Shown here: positions 36,205 to 44,541 of the stretch, in pieces
Position numbering within the stretch: the first letter of the stretch is position 1
Layout: each line of letters begins with the position of its first letter
Assembly: GCF_963975745.1 (NCBI RefSeq)
Contig: NZ_CAXBIB010000008.1
Coordinates: forward strand, 1-64,000
Source of the DNA: Parvibaculum sp963975745
GTDB lineage: Bacteria; Pseudomonadota; Alphaproteobacteria; Parvibaculales; Parvibaculaceae
Reading direction: 5' to 3'
DNA: 64,000 bases
The notes under the pieces: generated by a model
Told to the model about the DNA's origin: nothing
Seen by the model: only the letters and a program-made list of their open reading frames with translations
The model's database searches: none
Position numbers and translations under genes: made by a program

Positions 36205-36230
36205 TGTCATTTTCCTCTTCGGTCCACCCA

Positions 36231-37685
36231 TCAATCCACGATGAATCCGACCGGGCCCTGCAACGCCTTGTCCGACGGCGCCGCGCCTCGCGCCCCGTAG
36301 GTCGCGTTGAGACGCCCCATCAGGATGGTGTCGAGATCGCTTGCCGGTGCAAAGCCGTCGGTCGGCAGCGCCAGCTTGTCGCGGGACGTCGGATCGACGA
36401 GATAGGGCGTCACGATGACCACCAGTTCAGTCTCATTCTTCTGATAGTCGCGGCTGCGGAAAAGCTGACCCAGCACCGGTACGTCCATGGCACCCGGCAC
36501 GCCATCTATGTTCTGACGCGTCGAATCCGAGAGCAGACCCGCCATCACGATCGACCCGCCGCTCGGCAGTTCAAGGGTCGTTTCGGCGCGGCGCACCTTC
36601 AAGGCCGGCACCGTAACGCCGTCGCTGTTGGAGCCTTGGAGGAGGAAGGCACCTTCCGCGGACAGCTCGCTGACCTCGGTCGATATTCTGAGACTGATGC
36701 GGCCTTCGCTCAGCACGACCGGCGTGAAGCTGAGGCCGACACCGAAAGGCTTGAACTCGAGCTGGATATTGCCATTCTGGTCACGGGAGGTCGGAACGGG
36801 GAATTCGCCGCCGGCCAAAAACTTTGCCGACTCGCCCGAAATCGCCGTCAGATTGGGTTCGGCCAGCGTGCGCAGCACGCCCGTCCGTTCAAGCGCGCGG
36901 ATCGCCGTGCCGATCGAGCCGTCACTGCCGCTAAGTTGCGTTCCATTGGTCGAGAGCCCGCCCAGTGACTGCCCCTGAAGGCTGAAGGCATTGGAAGTCG
37001 CAAGACGCAGCGCGAAATCGCCGAAGTTCGCTGCGGTCGACAGATCGACGCCGAGCTGCTTGATGACAGTGCGCTGCATTTCGGCAACCGTCACCTTGAG
37101 CATCACCTGCTCCTTGCCCTCGATGCCCAGCATGTTGAGCACCTGCTCCATCTCGCTGCCGATATAGCGAGCGGCCAGATCGTGCGCTTTGCTTGCTTCC
37201 GACGCATTGGCGACCATTCCGGAAAGAACAACATGGTCGTTCACGGCCTGCACGTCGATGCGTGATTTCGGAAAGTACTGACGCAGGGTTTCACGCAACC
37301 CTGTCAGATCGCGCGCCACCTGAATTTCGAGATTCAGGATCTGCTGTCCAGCCTCATTGAAGAAGAAGGCATTTGTCTGGCCAACGGCCATGCCGATCAG
37401 ATAAGTGCGTTTGTTGGTACGCACAACCGCGTCGACAATGGCAGGATTGGAAACCAGGACATCGCGTGCCGCCACGGGCAACTCGACAATCGCCGCCTTG
37501 TTCAGGCCGAGAACGATACTCCGTGAGCCTTTGCCAATGCCGCCCTGGTCTATCTTGACCAGGCGTGCGTCGTTGGCGGTTGCACTTTCGGTCGGTCCCG
37601 AGACCAGTACCAGCGCACAGAGCGAGGCCCAAAGCAGACGCTTCAGATGTCGCCATTCGAGGAACGTGTTCATGCCTGACATCAT
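36231..37685 (-). CDS. cpaC: Tad pilus secretin CpaC/RcpA
   Basis: A 484-aa outer-membrane secretin. A signal peptide (about 15-37) is followed by the pilus N-domain (KAAIVELPVAARDVLVSNPA ... GMAVGQTNAFFFNEAG), a BON-like domain and the secretin core ending PVLGQLFRSRDYQKNETELVVIVTPYLV. The start at 37685 is supported by GAGG eight bases upstream; ATGs at 37682 and 37673 are also possible. It forms the pilus exit channel. Confidence 0.93.
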   Translation of the reverse strand: MMSGMNTFLEWRHLKRLLWASLCALVLVSGPTESATANDARLVKIDQGGIGKGSRSIVLGLNKAAIVELPVAARDVLVSNPAIVDAVVRTNKRTYLIGMAVGQTNAFFFNEAGQQILNLEIQVARDLTGLRETLRQYFPKSRIDVQAVNDHVVLSGMVANASEASKAHDLAARYIGSEMEQVLNMLGIEGKEQVMLKVTVAEMQRTVIKQLGVDLSTAANFGDFALRLATSNAFSLQGQSLGGLSTNGTQLSGSDGSIGTAIRALERTGVLRTLAEPNLTAISGESAKFLAGGEFPVPTSRDQNGNIQLEFKPFGVGLSFTPVVLSEGRISLRISTEVSELSAEGAFLLQGSNSDGVTVPALKVRRAETTLELPSGGSIVMAGLLSDSTRQNIDGVPGAMDVPVLGQLFRSRDYQKNETELVVIVTPYLVDPTSRDKLALPTDGFAPASDLDTILMGRLNATYGARGAAPSDKALQGPVGFIVD

Positions 37686-37689
37686 CGTC

Positions 37690-38445
37690 CTACCTCACAC
37701 GGACCGTCTGCGCCGTGCCGTAACGCACAACCTTGACAACCGACCCACCTTCGCCCGCCTGCAACGCCTCGTCGGCCCGGCCTTCGTCGCCCATGCTGCG
37801 CAGCGAGAGAGCCAGACGGCCCTCGGCTTCGGCAACTGCCACCAGTTCGACCTGAGCTGGTGTGAGCTCGAGCGTCGCCGTCTTGCCGACTGCGACCTGC
37901 TCGCCGGCCTTTTCATTGAAGCGTTGATCGATCGCCAGCACCCGCACGTTGCGCAGGATTGTCTGGCCGCGCTGAACGTCGACAATGTCGACCCGGTCAT
38001 TGGGAAGAACGAAACCACCGGCGCTCGTCTCCGGCGTAATCCGGATGGCGGTGGCCCGCATACCCGGCGCGATCAGCGCCGACATGAAACCTGCTCCGGT
38101 CAGGGACACGAGCTTGTCGGCGGTCACAGGTTCACCCCCCAGAATGGATGAACGCACGACGGCGCCGTCATAGTCGTCCATCGCCATGGGCCTCGCCGAT
38201 TGTGTGATATAGGCGCCGTTGAGCGATGTTTCGGGCCAGCGCTGCCAGCGCAGATCCGATTTTCGAATGCGCTGTCCGACTTCCATGTTCTGAACGGCCA
38301 CCAGAACTTCGGTCGTCGGCTCTTCGACGACCTTCGTTTCGACCGGCGCGTCCTTGCCCGAGGATACAAGCCCACGCGCCAGAAACGCCGCGAGGCCCGC
38401 GGCGACCAGCGCCAGAACCAGAACTCCAATGCGTGCGGCGTTCAC
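37690..38445 (-). CDS. cpaB: Tad pilus assembly protein CpaB/RcpC
   Basis: A 251-aa protein with an N-terminal signal/anchor (about 5-30), a SAF domain (EVLVAVQNMEVGQRIRKSDL ...) and the RcpC region around RVDIVDVQRGQTILRNVRVLA. It ends TAQTVRVR. CpaB links the secretin with the periplasmic part of the machine. It starts 45 bp after the tadV gene and stops five bases before cpaC. Confidence 0.92.
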   Translation of the reverse strand: MNAARIGVLVLALVAAGLAAFLARGLVSSGKDAPVETKVVEEPTTEVLVAVQNMEVGQRIRKSDLRWQRWPETSLNGAYITQSARPMAMDDYDGAVVRSSILGGEPVTADKLVSLTGAGFMSALIAPGMRATAIRITPETSAGGFVLPNDRVDIVDVQRGQTILRNVRVLAIDQRFNEKAGEQVAVGKTATLELTPAQVELVAVAEAEGRLALSLRSMGDEGRADEALQAGEGGSVVKVVRYGTAQTVRVR

Positions 38446-38490
38446 TTGCCCGTTCCTTTCATCATGCAGACAAGCGCGTCTGCGTCATTC

Positions 38491-38991
38491 TCATGCGGCC
38501 GAGGCCGCCAGTTCGATCCAGATCGTGCGCGGCAAAACAATCAATCCAGCCGTGGCGAGCGCAATGCCATAGGGAACGCCGGCGGACTGGTCGTGCAGAC
38601 GCGCGATCCAGGCTCGCCGCCAGAGCAGTTCCGGCAATGGCAGGCGACGCAGGAAGAGCAGCGCCAATGTCAGGGCGCCGCCGGCAAGCGCCGCGATCAG
38701 GAGATAAGCCAGAAGATCCTGCCAGCCGATCCAGAGTGCCACCGCGGCAACAAACTTCGCGTCGCCTCCGCCAATCCAGCCAAGTCCAAAGAGAACCATG
38801 CCGACGAGAAGCATCGCCACACCGGCCGCCATGTGCAGGCCTATCTGCTGAAGCGACAGGCCGACCAACGGCGCCATCAGCACGAAGGCTGCGACAAGCG
38901 CAATCGTCAGGCGGTTCGGTATGGTCATCGTCGTCAAATCCCACAATGCGCCAAAGATCATGGCGATGGAAAAGACGGCGAGCGGAAACAT
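38491..38991 (-). CDS. cpaA: Prepilin peptidase TadV/CpaA
   Basis: A 166-aa inner-membrane aspartyl protease of family A24. The two catalytic Asp motifs are visible: WDLTTMTIPNRL (about residue 17) and GWIGGGDAKFVAA (about 72-77). About six hydrophobic segments are present. It processes the Flp pilin and TadE/F pseudopilins after Gly. Frames starting further upstream exist but lose the membrane pattern, so ATG 38991 is used. Confidence 0.9.
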   Translation of the reverse strand: MFPLAVFSIAMIFGALWDLTTMTIPNRLTIALVAAFVLMAPLVGLSLQQIGLHMAAGVAMLLVGMVLFGLGWIGGGDAKFVAAVALWIGWQDLLAYLLIAALAGGALTLALLFLRRLPLPELLWRRAWIARLHDQSAGVPYGIALATAGLIVLPRTIWIELAASAA

Positions 38992-39189
38992 GTTCAACAC
39001 GGAATTTGCCCGTTTCCCCGAGTTTGCCTTGCGCTCCACATGGAGCCGGTGCCGACGGACAAGGCGTCCGTCTGTACCTTCGGATAGTGATCGGGGACCG
39101 TAAATTTGAGGTAAAGATCGGCCTGCGACAGGCCGCAGAACGATGATTTGCCAAAGAAATACCGGCCCGGCGTTGGGCCGATGGAAGGC

Positions 39190-39228
39190 ACAAGAAAGCC
39201 GCCAGACCCGGCAAGGCGTCTGGCGGCT
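39190..39228 (-). terminator. Terminator or attenuator after the Flp pilin gene
   Basis: An 11-bp perfect stem AGCCGCCAGAC / GTCTGGCGGCT (39197-39228) with a 10-base loop is followed on the minus strand by TTTCTTG. It lies between pilin and cpaA and would let pilin be made in excess of the assembly genes. Confidence 0.8.
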
Positions 39229-39284
39229 CGCTCTTGGAAGACGGCCCCGGCAAGACTGCCGGAACCCATTCCCGAACTGCACTC

Positions 39285-39449
39285 TTACTCGAGCGCAGCC
39301 GCGATTTCGTCGAAGCGGGCCGTGAGGCCATCGCCGATCAGGCCCACGGCCGTGATGATGACCACGGAGATGCCGGCAGCGATCAGACCATATTCGATCG
39401 CGGTCGCACCGGACTCGTCTTTGACGAACGACTTCAGAAACTGGCTCAT
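39285..39449 (-). CDS. flp: Flp/Fap type IVb major pilin
   Basis: A 54-aa prepilin: MSQFLKSFVKDESG leader, then ATAIEYGLIAAGISVVIITA. Cleavage is expected after the Gly in DESG, leaving the G/x4-E-Y signature of Flp pilins, followed by one hydrophobic helix and a short polar tail ending AAALE. AAGGAGG sits at ideal spacing before the ATG. It is followed by a hairpin terminator and then the cpaA-to-tadC cluster on the same strand. Confidence 0.95.
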   Translation of the reverse strand: MSQFLKSFVKDESGATAIEYGLIAAGISVVIITAVGLIGDGLTARFDEIAAALE

Positions 39450-39825
39450 GAATAAGCCTCCTTACACCATTGACTGTCGACAGCACCAACCCTTGTCCGC
39501 CGGCAAGCGGCGGCAGGGCGCCCTTTCGGACTGACGAGCAGCTTAGGGGGCCAATCTTACCCAAACGCTAATGATTACAGTCCATTTCAGACAAGTTGTA
39601 TAATAAATCGGACTATATGAACTATAGATTTCCATTTTACTTGGTGGACAATAAAGCAGGCGGTAGAGACCGCTATTCCGTCTCCGCCCGATCAGTCGCG
39701 GCAAATTGGAGTATCGTTACTCGTCGGTTAACGGCCCGCTCTCGCAGCCTTGAGATCATCAGGGAACGGCGCCGGCCGGTGGAACCGCGCCAGCCCGTCG
39801 TGCAACCGGAATTGCCTGGATCCGA
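39450..39825. other. AT-rich regulatory region upstream of the pilin gene
   Basis: 376 bp without a convincing gene, much more AT-rich than the surroundings around 39540-39660. On the minus strand TATAGT occurs twice (39617-39612 and 39626-39621), and a plus-strand TATAAT lies at 39599-39604. A degenerate CtrA-like site TTAG-N7-GTAA reads on the minus strand at 39571-39557, about 110 bp before the pilin ATG. The region probably holds the pilin promoter. Confidence 0.55.
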
Positions 39826-40578
39826 CTAGTCGGCACCGGCGAGGCCGCGAAGGGCGGCTTCATCCCTGATGACGAGACCGGGGTAATCGCGCTCGGCGAT
39901 ACCGCTGCGTACCAGTTCCGCTATGGCGCGGGCAACAGCCTCTTCCGTCGTCGAGATGCGGTCCGCCAGGATGCGATGCCGTGGCAGGCGGGCGATCAGC
40001 AGCGCATCCTTGCCGTTCTTGTCGACATGTGGCTCGGCCAATGCGAGAAGCTCGATATAGAGACGCTGGGCGCCGGTACCCTCCACTGCCCCGTCGCCTG
40101 CCGAGACCGAGGACGGGCCCATCGCTTCCTGCCCGCGCAGCAGTCGCGCATATTGACAGAGCAGCGCACGGGAAACAGATTCTTCGCGGGAAAGCAATTC
40201 GGCGAAACGATCTTCTTTCATCGTTGCGACAAGTCCGTCTTCTCGCGCGATGACCGTGAGGTCGGATTCAGCGATGCCGAACACCGACATTTCGCCGAAC
40301 TGGCCGCCGGCGCCCACATCCTTGTAGGCGACACGGCCGGCCAGGCCGGAAATGCGTGCCAGGCGGACAGTACCGCTGACGACGAACATCACACCGCCGG
40401 CTTCGCCGCTCTGCGCCGTGTTCACGACGATCTCGTCCTTTGCGACAGTTCGCCAGTCACATTCCGCGGCCAGAAGCGCCAGTTCGCGCGGTGCCAGGCC
40501 CGCGAAAATCCGTATGCTCGACAGGGAATGGGGCGCGCTTGCCGATGCGTCCTGCCCGCTTCGCACCGCACCTGCCAT
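39826..40578 (-). CDS. CRP/FNR-family transcriptional regulator
   Basis: A 250-aa protein with an N-terminal cyclic-nucleotide-binding fold (about 20-140) and a C-terminal Crp-type helix-turn-helix (about 195-235, LPRHRILADRISTTEEAVARAI). The phosphate-binding cassette has GQFGEMSVFG but lacks the Arg-Ser pair that binds cAMP, so its ligand is uncertain. The ATG at 40578 is preferred because AGAGGAG lies seven bases upstream. Its position beside the pilin gene suggests control of the Tad locus. Confidence 0.85.
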   Translation of the reverse strand: MAGAVRSGQDASASAPHSLSSIRIFAGLAPRELALLAAECDWRTVAKDEIVVNTAQSGEAGGVMFVVSGTVRLARISGLAGRVAYKDVGAGGQFGEMSVFGIAESDLTVIAREDGLVATMKEDRFAELLSREESVSRALLCQYARLLRGQEAMGPSSVSAGDGAVEGTGAQRLYIELLALAEPHVDKNGKDALLIARLPRHRILADRISTTEEAVARAIAELVRSGIAERDYPGLVIRDEAALRGLAGAD

Positions 40579-40622
40579 GCACCACTCCTCTGGCTCGATC
40601 TTCCACAATCGGCGACAGCCTA

Positions 40623-40659
40623 GAGAGCCCTCTTTAATTGCCCGTTAAAGAGGGCTCTC
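40623..40659. promoter_or_regulatory. 15-bp inverted repeat containing a perfect TTAA-N7-TTAA CtrA box
   Basis: Arms 40623-40637 and 40645-40659 are perfect complements around a 7-base loop. At their inner ends they form TTAA (40634-40637), seven bases, TTAA (40645-40648), exactly the CtrA consensus. It lies in the divergent region, 56 bp before the CRP-like gene and about 100 bp before the N-domain gene. Dual use as operator and hairpin is possible. Confidence 0.65.
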
Positions 40660-40746
40660 CGCATTTCTGCGGTCAACAGATCGTTCATTCCTTGCCGGTA
40701 GTGTTTTGGCAAGGACGACCGTAACGGTTGCCTCACCTTCGAGAAG

Positions 40747-41259
40747 ATGGACCGGAACATGGTTGCAAGAGATCGACTCAAGCGTGCCACCCGCGCGGCG
40801 GCACTCGGAATCGGACTGGCGGCGCTGGCCGCTGGCGGCGCGCACGCGTCTGACTTTCTCGTCGAGATGAACAAGTCGAAGGCGTTGCACCTGCCCAGGC
40901 CGGTTGCAACGGTGATGGTTGGCAATCCGGCCGTCGCCGATATCACCATCGAAAGTGCGAACCTCGTCTATGTAATGGGCAAGGCCTATGGCCGCACCAA
41001 TCTCGTCGCGATGGATGCCGATGGAAAGCCGATGCTTGACCTCAATGTCAGCGTTGTGTCGCAGAACAGGTCTGCGGTAACGCTGACGCGCGGGGCCGGC
41101 CAGGTTTCCTACAATTGCACGCCCCGTTGCGAGCGCGTTCCGGACCTTGGCGACGATCCGGAAACCTTCGACGTGCTCATGAAGCAGCGGAGCGACGCGG
41201 CCGCCGCCAGCGGTTCACCCGGCGCCAGTGCGCCTTCTGCCGGCGGGCCCCTGTACTAG
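40747..41259 (+). CDS. Secretin N-domain-only pilus assembly protein
   Basis: A 170-aa exported protein: signal peptide (about 12-35) and one pilus-type N-domain (40-105) with LHLPRPVATVMVGNPAVADI and GKAYGRTNLVAMDADG, close in pattern to the N-domain of CpaC. The secretin channel is absent. The C-terminal part has two cysteines (YNCTPRCERVPDLGDDPETF) and a flexible Ala/Ser/Pro tail. It may be an accessory of the Tad secretin. An internal ATG at 40759 is an alternative start. It is followed by a strong terminator, so it is monocistronic. Confidence 0.85.
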   Translation: MDRNMVARDRLKRATRAAALGIGLAALAAGGAHASDFLVEMNKSKALHLPRPVATVMVGNPAVADITIESANLVYVMGKAYGRTNLVAMDADGKPMLDLNVSVVSQNRSAVTLTRGAGQVSYNCTPRCERVPDLGDDPETFDVLMKQRSDAAAASGSPGASAPSAGGPLY

Positions 41260-41284
41260 GGGCCTGTCGGTCAACGTCAAAAAG

Positions 41285-41313
41285 AAAGCCGCTCCTTCAG
41301 AGCGGCTTTTTCC
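41285..41313 (+). terminator. Rho-independent terminator after N-domain gene
   Basis: A 10-bp perfect stem AAAGCCGCTC / GAGCGGCTTT with a CTTCA loop runs into a T-rich tail. It may also serve tadG, which ends 41 bp away on the other strand. Confidence 0.88.
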
Positions 41314-41353
41314 TTGCCTGGCCGTTACCCCGGCGACTGGTCGGGCCGAGCGC

Positions 41354-42709
41354 CTATTTGGTCAGACGCAGATTCGACAATGCCTGTGCGATCGACTTGA
41401 AGACATCGGTCAACTCATCGGCCGTATTAACATTGTAATACATACTCGGATGGGTCGCACAGTTCTGCAACAGAGATGCGTTGCCGTTGATCAAGCGCAC
41501 CGTATAGACGGTGATCCCGGTTTGCTTGATCGCATCGCAAACCATCTCCGTCCGCACATCGACGCCCGAGCAATGCGAACTCCCGTTGCACGAACCAATT
41601 CCTTCCCGGTAGTAGGTATTCACGCCATCGGTCATGTAGACCATGACCTTGTCGAGCTCATCCGGGTCGGCGGCAGCGGCATTCGACAGCACCGCACCAT
41701 GCGTCAGCATCTGCCAGCCCCAGACGAAGCCAATCGTCGTGTTCGTCGCGCCGCCTGCGACCATCGCATCGATCTCGTTGCGGAGCATGTTCCAGTCGGT
41801 CGAGAGCGGTACAATGGGACGCAAACCGCAGTATCCATTGTAGGGATCGTTCTGATTGGCGGGAAAGAGCGTCGCGTCGCTTCCGGAAACCGGTGCGGCG
41901 ATCGATACGTCATAGTCCTGATCGCGGTCGATCACGCAGCCCTTCCAGCTGCTCTTTGAAACGCTGCGCGTATCCTGCTCGCATACCCAGTTCTTGTTCT
42001 TTCCCTTTCCCTGCCATCCGCAAGACTGGGTCGGAAGATCCCACGACCATTTGAGCCAGGGTTCATTTACCTGACTCGGACCCACATTGACGTCGACCGT
42101 GAACGGAACGATGCCGATCCGCACATCACCCGGACTGACGGCCGCCGCAGAAACGGTCGTGATCAGATCCTTTGCCGCCGACTTCAGAACCGTCAGTCGG
42201 CCACCGGAGTTCATCGATCCGGTGTTGTCGAGTACCAGGACGACCTCGAGCTTCTTGCCATGTCGCATCACTTGCGAAGTGGCGCCGATCTTCAACGTGT
42301 CGATGCCGACAATACCCATGATCGTTGTCGGCAGATCGGCCGATACCGAAATGTCGACGGTTGTCTGGCTGTCGGCGACCGAGATGGTACCCGGTACGCC
42401 AAGCTTGCTGGCGGGGTAGTTGGCATCGAAATAGGCCTGCGCGAGCGCCTGAACCTCCTCGGCCGTCATACCGCTGGCCGTGCCGACGGCGAGGGCGGCA
42501 GCGTCCAGCGCCGAAGCAAGCCGCGTCTCGACGATGTAGGCGCGCGAAATATCGACGGCCGCGCCGGCCGCGGCGGCTATGGGGATCAGGGCAATCGCGA
42601 AGATCATTGCGAAATTTCCCCGGCGGTCGGCCGCCCATCGACCTACGAAACGGCGCAGAAGCCCGAATGCCCCCAGATCGGCAGTGTCGCGTTGTGCGGC
42701 TGTGTCCAT
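41354..42709 (-). CDS. tadG: TadG-like protein with von Willebrand factor A domain
   Basis: A 451-aa protein with an N-terminal pseudopilin-like helix (DRRGNFAMIFAIALIPIAAAAG, about 25-55), a periplasmic Tad-G region and a vWA domain. The MIDAS-like motif is VLVLDNTGSMNSGG (about 165), with a later TNTTIGFVWGWQML segment. The protein has several Cys and Trp residues. ATG 42709 is chosen because AGGTGG lies at good spacing. TadG anchors or regulates the pilus. It is divergent from the TadE gene. Confidence 0.88.
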   Translation of the reverse strand: MDTAAQRDTADLGAFGLLRRFVGRWAADRRGNFAMIFAIALIPIAAAAGAAVDISRAYIVETRLASALDAAALAVGTASGMTAEEVQALAQAYFDANYPASKLGVPGTISVADSQTTVDISVSADLPTTIMGIVGIDTLKIGATSQVMRHGKKLEVVLVLDNTGSMNSGGRLTVLKSAAKDLITTVSAAAVSPGDVRIGIVPFTVDVNVGPSQVNEPWLKWSWDLPTQSCGWQGKGKNKNWVCEQDTRSVSKSSWKGCVIDRDQDYDVSIAAPVSGSDATLFPANQNDPYNGYCGLRPIVPLSTDWNMLRNEIDAMVAGGATNTTIGFVWGWQMLTHGAVLSNAAAADPDELDKVMVYMTDGVNTYYREGIGSCNGSSHCSGVDVRTEMVCDAIKQTGITVYTVRLINGNASLLQNCATHPSMYYNVNTADELTDVFKSIAQALSNLRLTK

Positions 42710-42908
42710 CTGAACCACCTGAACGGCATTACCCGTCAAACGCAGCGGAACCATTGTCCGGGCGCCTGATCGTTACTCATTTCTAGTGCCTGCGTTGTTA
42801 AGGAGACATGAAGCGGCATGGTTAATGCGCAAACGCTTACACTTTGGTAACGGCGCAGAGCTATCAAGAGGGTTGGCTCGGCGGGGTTCGCCGATGTGAG
42901 GACCGCAG

Positions 42909-43466
42909 ATGGACCGGACAAGCAAACCAAACGCCCGTAACCGGTGCCGGTGGCGCCGGGACGAAAGCGGTAGCGTGGCCGTCGAATTCAGCCTGCTTGC
43001 AATTCCCTTTTTTGCCCTTCTGTTCGCGATGATCGAAACCTGCATCGTCTATTTTGCAACGTCGAACCTTGACAGTGTGGTGGCCAATGCCGGCCGGCTG
43101 GTGCGGACAGGGCAAGTTCAGGCGGCAGGCCTTTCCGCCGGCGATTTCAAGGCGATGATCTGCGACCAGGTGACCCTGATCAGCGATTGTGAGGGCGGCC
43201 TCTATATCGATGTACGGAACTTCAGTTCCTTCGGCGGCGTCAGCTTCCTTCCCCTGATCGACGAGGACGGCAATCCGTCCGGCGACACGCAGTTTCAGCC
43301 AGGTGGGTCGGGCGACATTGTGGTGGTGCGTGCCTATTATTCATGGGGCGTGATGAGCCCGGGCAGCATCGGACTTTCCAATCTTGAAGGCGGCGGACGC
43401 CTGATTGCGGCCAGCGTGGCGTTTCGCAACGAGCCGTTCGGCGACATGCTGTCGTCGGGCAGTTGA
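42909..43466 (+). CDS. tadE: TadE-like minor pseudopilin
   Basis: A 185-aa protein: basic start, then DESGSVAVEFSLLAIPFFALLFAMIE, the TadE signature with a Gly-x-x-x-x-Glu prepilin-like site and one membrane helix (about 22-45). The rest is periplasmic, with a Cys pair (MICDQ / SDCEGG). TadV is expected to process it. It starts a two-gene plus-strand unit with the next gene, 13 bp away. Confidence 0.88.
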   Translation: MDRTSKPNARNRCRWRRDESGSVAVEFSLLAIPFFALLFAMIETCIVYFATSNLDSVVANAGRLVRTGQVQAAGLSAGDFKAMICDQVTLISDCEGGLYIDVRNFSSFGGVSFLPLIDEDGNPSGDTQFQPGGSGDIVVVRAYYSWGVMSPGSIGLSNLEGGGRLIAASVAFRNEPFGDMLSSGS

Positions 43467-43479
43467 AGACGGGATCGTC

Positions 43480-44058
43480 ATGCACGAGCGATCAAACGTA
43501 GTCGGAGAAAAAGCGGAAAAGCGCGGCGCGATATCGCCGCTGCATCGCTTCATCCATGATTACAAGGGTCTCGCTGCCGTCGAGTTCGCGCTGATCCTGC
43601 CGCTGATGATCGCGTTTTATTTCGGCGGCATCGAGATGACAAACATGCTTGTCGCCAACCGGCGGGTGACCGCCGTCGCCTATACGGCGGCCGACCTGAC
43701 CGCTCAGGCGGCGTCGCTCAACGATTCCGACATCGCCGATATCTTTGCCGCAAGCGCCACCATCCTTCAGCCCTTCAGCACGGCGCCCCTGACCGTGCGC
43801 ATCAGCAGCGTCGTGGCCAATGCCCAGAATGTCGCCCAGGTCGCCTGGAGCGACGGGTTCCAGATTTCGCCGCGTGCCGTGGGTTCGACGGTGACGCTGC
43901 CGGCCGGGCTGACGACGCCTGGATCGAGCGTGGTCTTCGTCGAAACCGCCTATGGCTATGCCTCGCCAATCGGCGAGATGGTCGCGGGTACCGTCGAATT
44001 CACCGAGACTGCCTATATGAAGCCGCGCCGGGCGACCCAGATCAGTCGCACGAACTGA
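43480..44058 (+). CDS. tadF: TadE/TadF-like minor pseudopilin
   Basis: A 192-aa paralogue of the preceding protein: cytoplasmic start, HDYKGLAAVEFALILPLMIAFYFGGIEM with the TadE/F signature (about 28-55), then a periplasmic domain ending in a basic tail. No cysteines are seen. Minor pseudopilins probably prime or regulate assembly of the Flp pilus. It is the last gene of the Tad region. Confidence 0.85.
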   Translation: MHERSNVVGEKAEKRGAISPLHRFIHDYKGLAAVEFALILPLMIAFYFGGIEMTNMLVANRRVTAVAYTAADLTAQAASLNDSDIADIFAASATILQPFSTAPLTVRISSVVANAQNVAQVAWSDGFQISPRAVGSTVTLPAGLTTPGSSVVFVETAYGYASPIGEMVAGTVEFTETAYMKPRRATQISRTN

Positions 44059-44258
44059 TTTCGCCGCTGCGGCAGCTTGTTAACCATATTTCCCGAAGCG
44101 CTGTAGCAAATCTGCCGCATCTGTGTCCGACGGTATTGCGGGTGCTTGCACGCCGCCGATGATCGGGCCAGATCGGAGCACCCGTCGTCGGTGCGGCCGA
44201 GCCGGCAGCGATCCACGTCCGAACTCGCTAAACATCTGATTTTACGTCATAATCCGGC

Positions 44259-44348
44259 TGGCGGAGGGAGAGGGATTCGAACCCTCGATACGGTTTCCCG
44301 CATACACGCTTTCCAAGCGTGCGCCTTCAGCCACTCGGCCACCCCTCC
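44259..44348 (-). tRNA. tRNA-Ser (GGA)
   Basis: The minus strand folds as a class II tRNA: GGAGGGG acceptor arm, D arm GGCCGAGTGGCTGAAGGC, anticodon stem-loop CGCTTGGAAAGCG with anticodon GGA, a long variable arm, and T arm GAGGGTTCGAATCCCTC. The 3' CCA is encoded (44261-44259). It reads UCC and UCU codons. Confidence 0.97.
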
Positions 44349-44382
44349 TGCAACACCTGAATATCCGGCGGCAGCGGCCGGC

Positions 44383-44410
44383 ACTATACGCAACGGGGGC
44401 CCTGAATCAA
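44383..44410 (-). promoter_or_regulatory. Promoter of tRNA-Ser
   Basis: On the minus strand TTGATT (44410-44405) and TATAGT (44388-44383) are spaced by 16 bp. Initiation would give a leader of about 28 nt before the tRNA. Confidence 0.5.
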
Positions 44411-44541
44411 CTGGCATACGTCCATTAGGGCCTTGATATGCCATGGAAGTTTTCATCACTGTGCTTGTTTGGCACACTCGATCCGGTTACCGTTCCCGAC
44501 GCTGTTTTTAACCGCCGAGATTGGGCTGGGGGGCTCGCGCC

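Noticed and set aside
39596..39829. 77-codon plus-strand frame in the AT-rich region before the pilin gene, preceded by TATAAT
   Set aside because: TTG start without a ribosome site, no recognisable domain, Arg-rich random-looking end; the region fits a promoter better.
44412..44443. 7-bp inverted repeat TGGCATA / TATGCCA with 18-base spacing near the tRNA-Ser promoter
   Set aside because: Short arms and wide spacing are expected by chance at this scale, and nothing ties it to a regulator.
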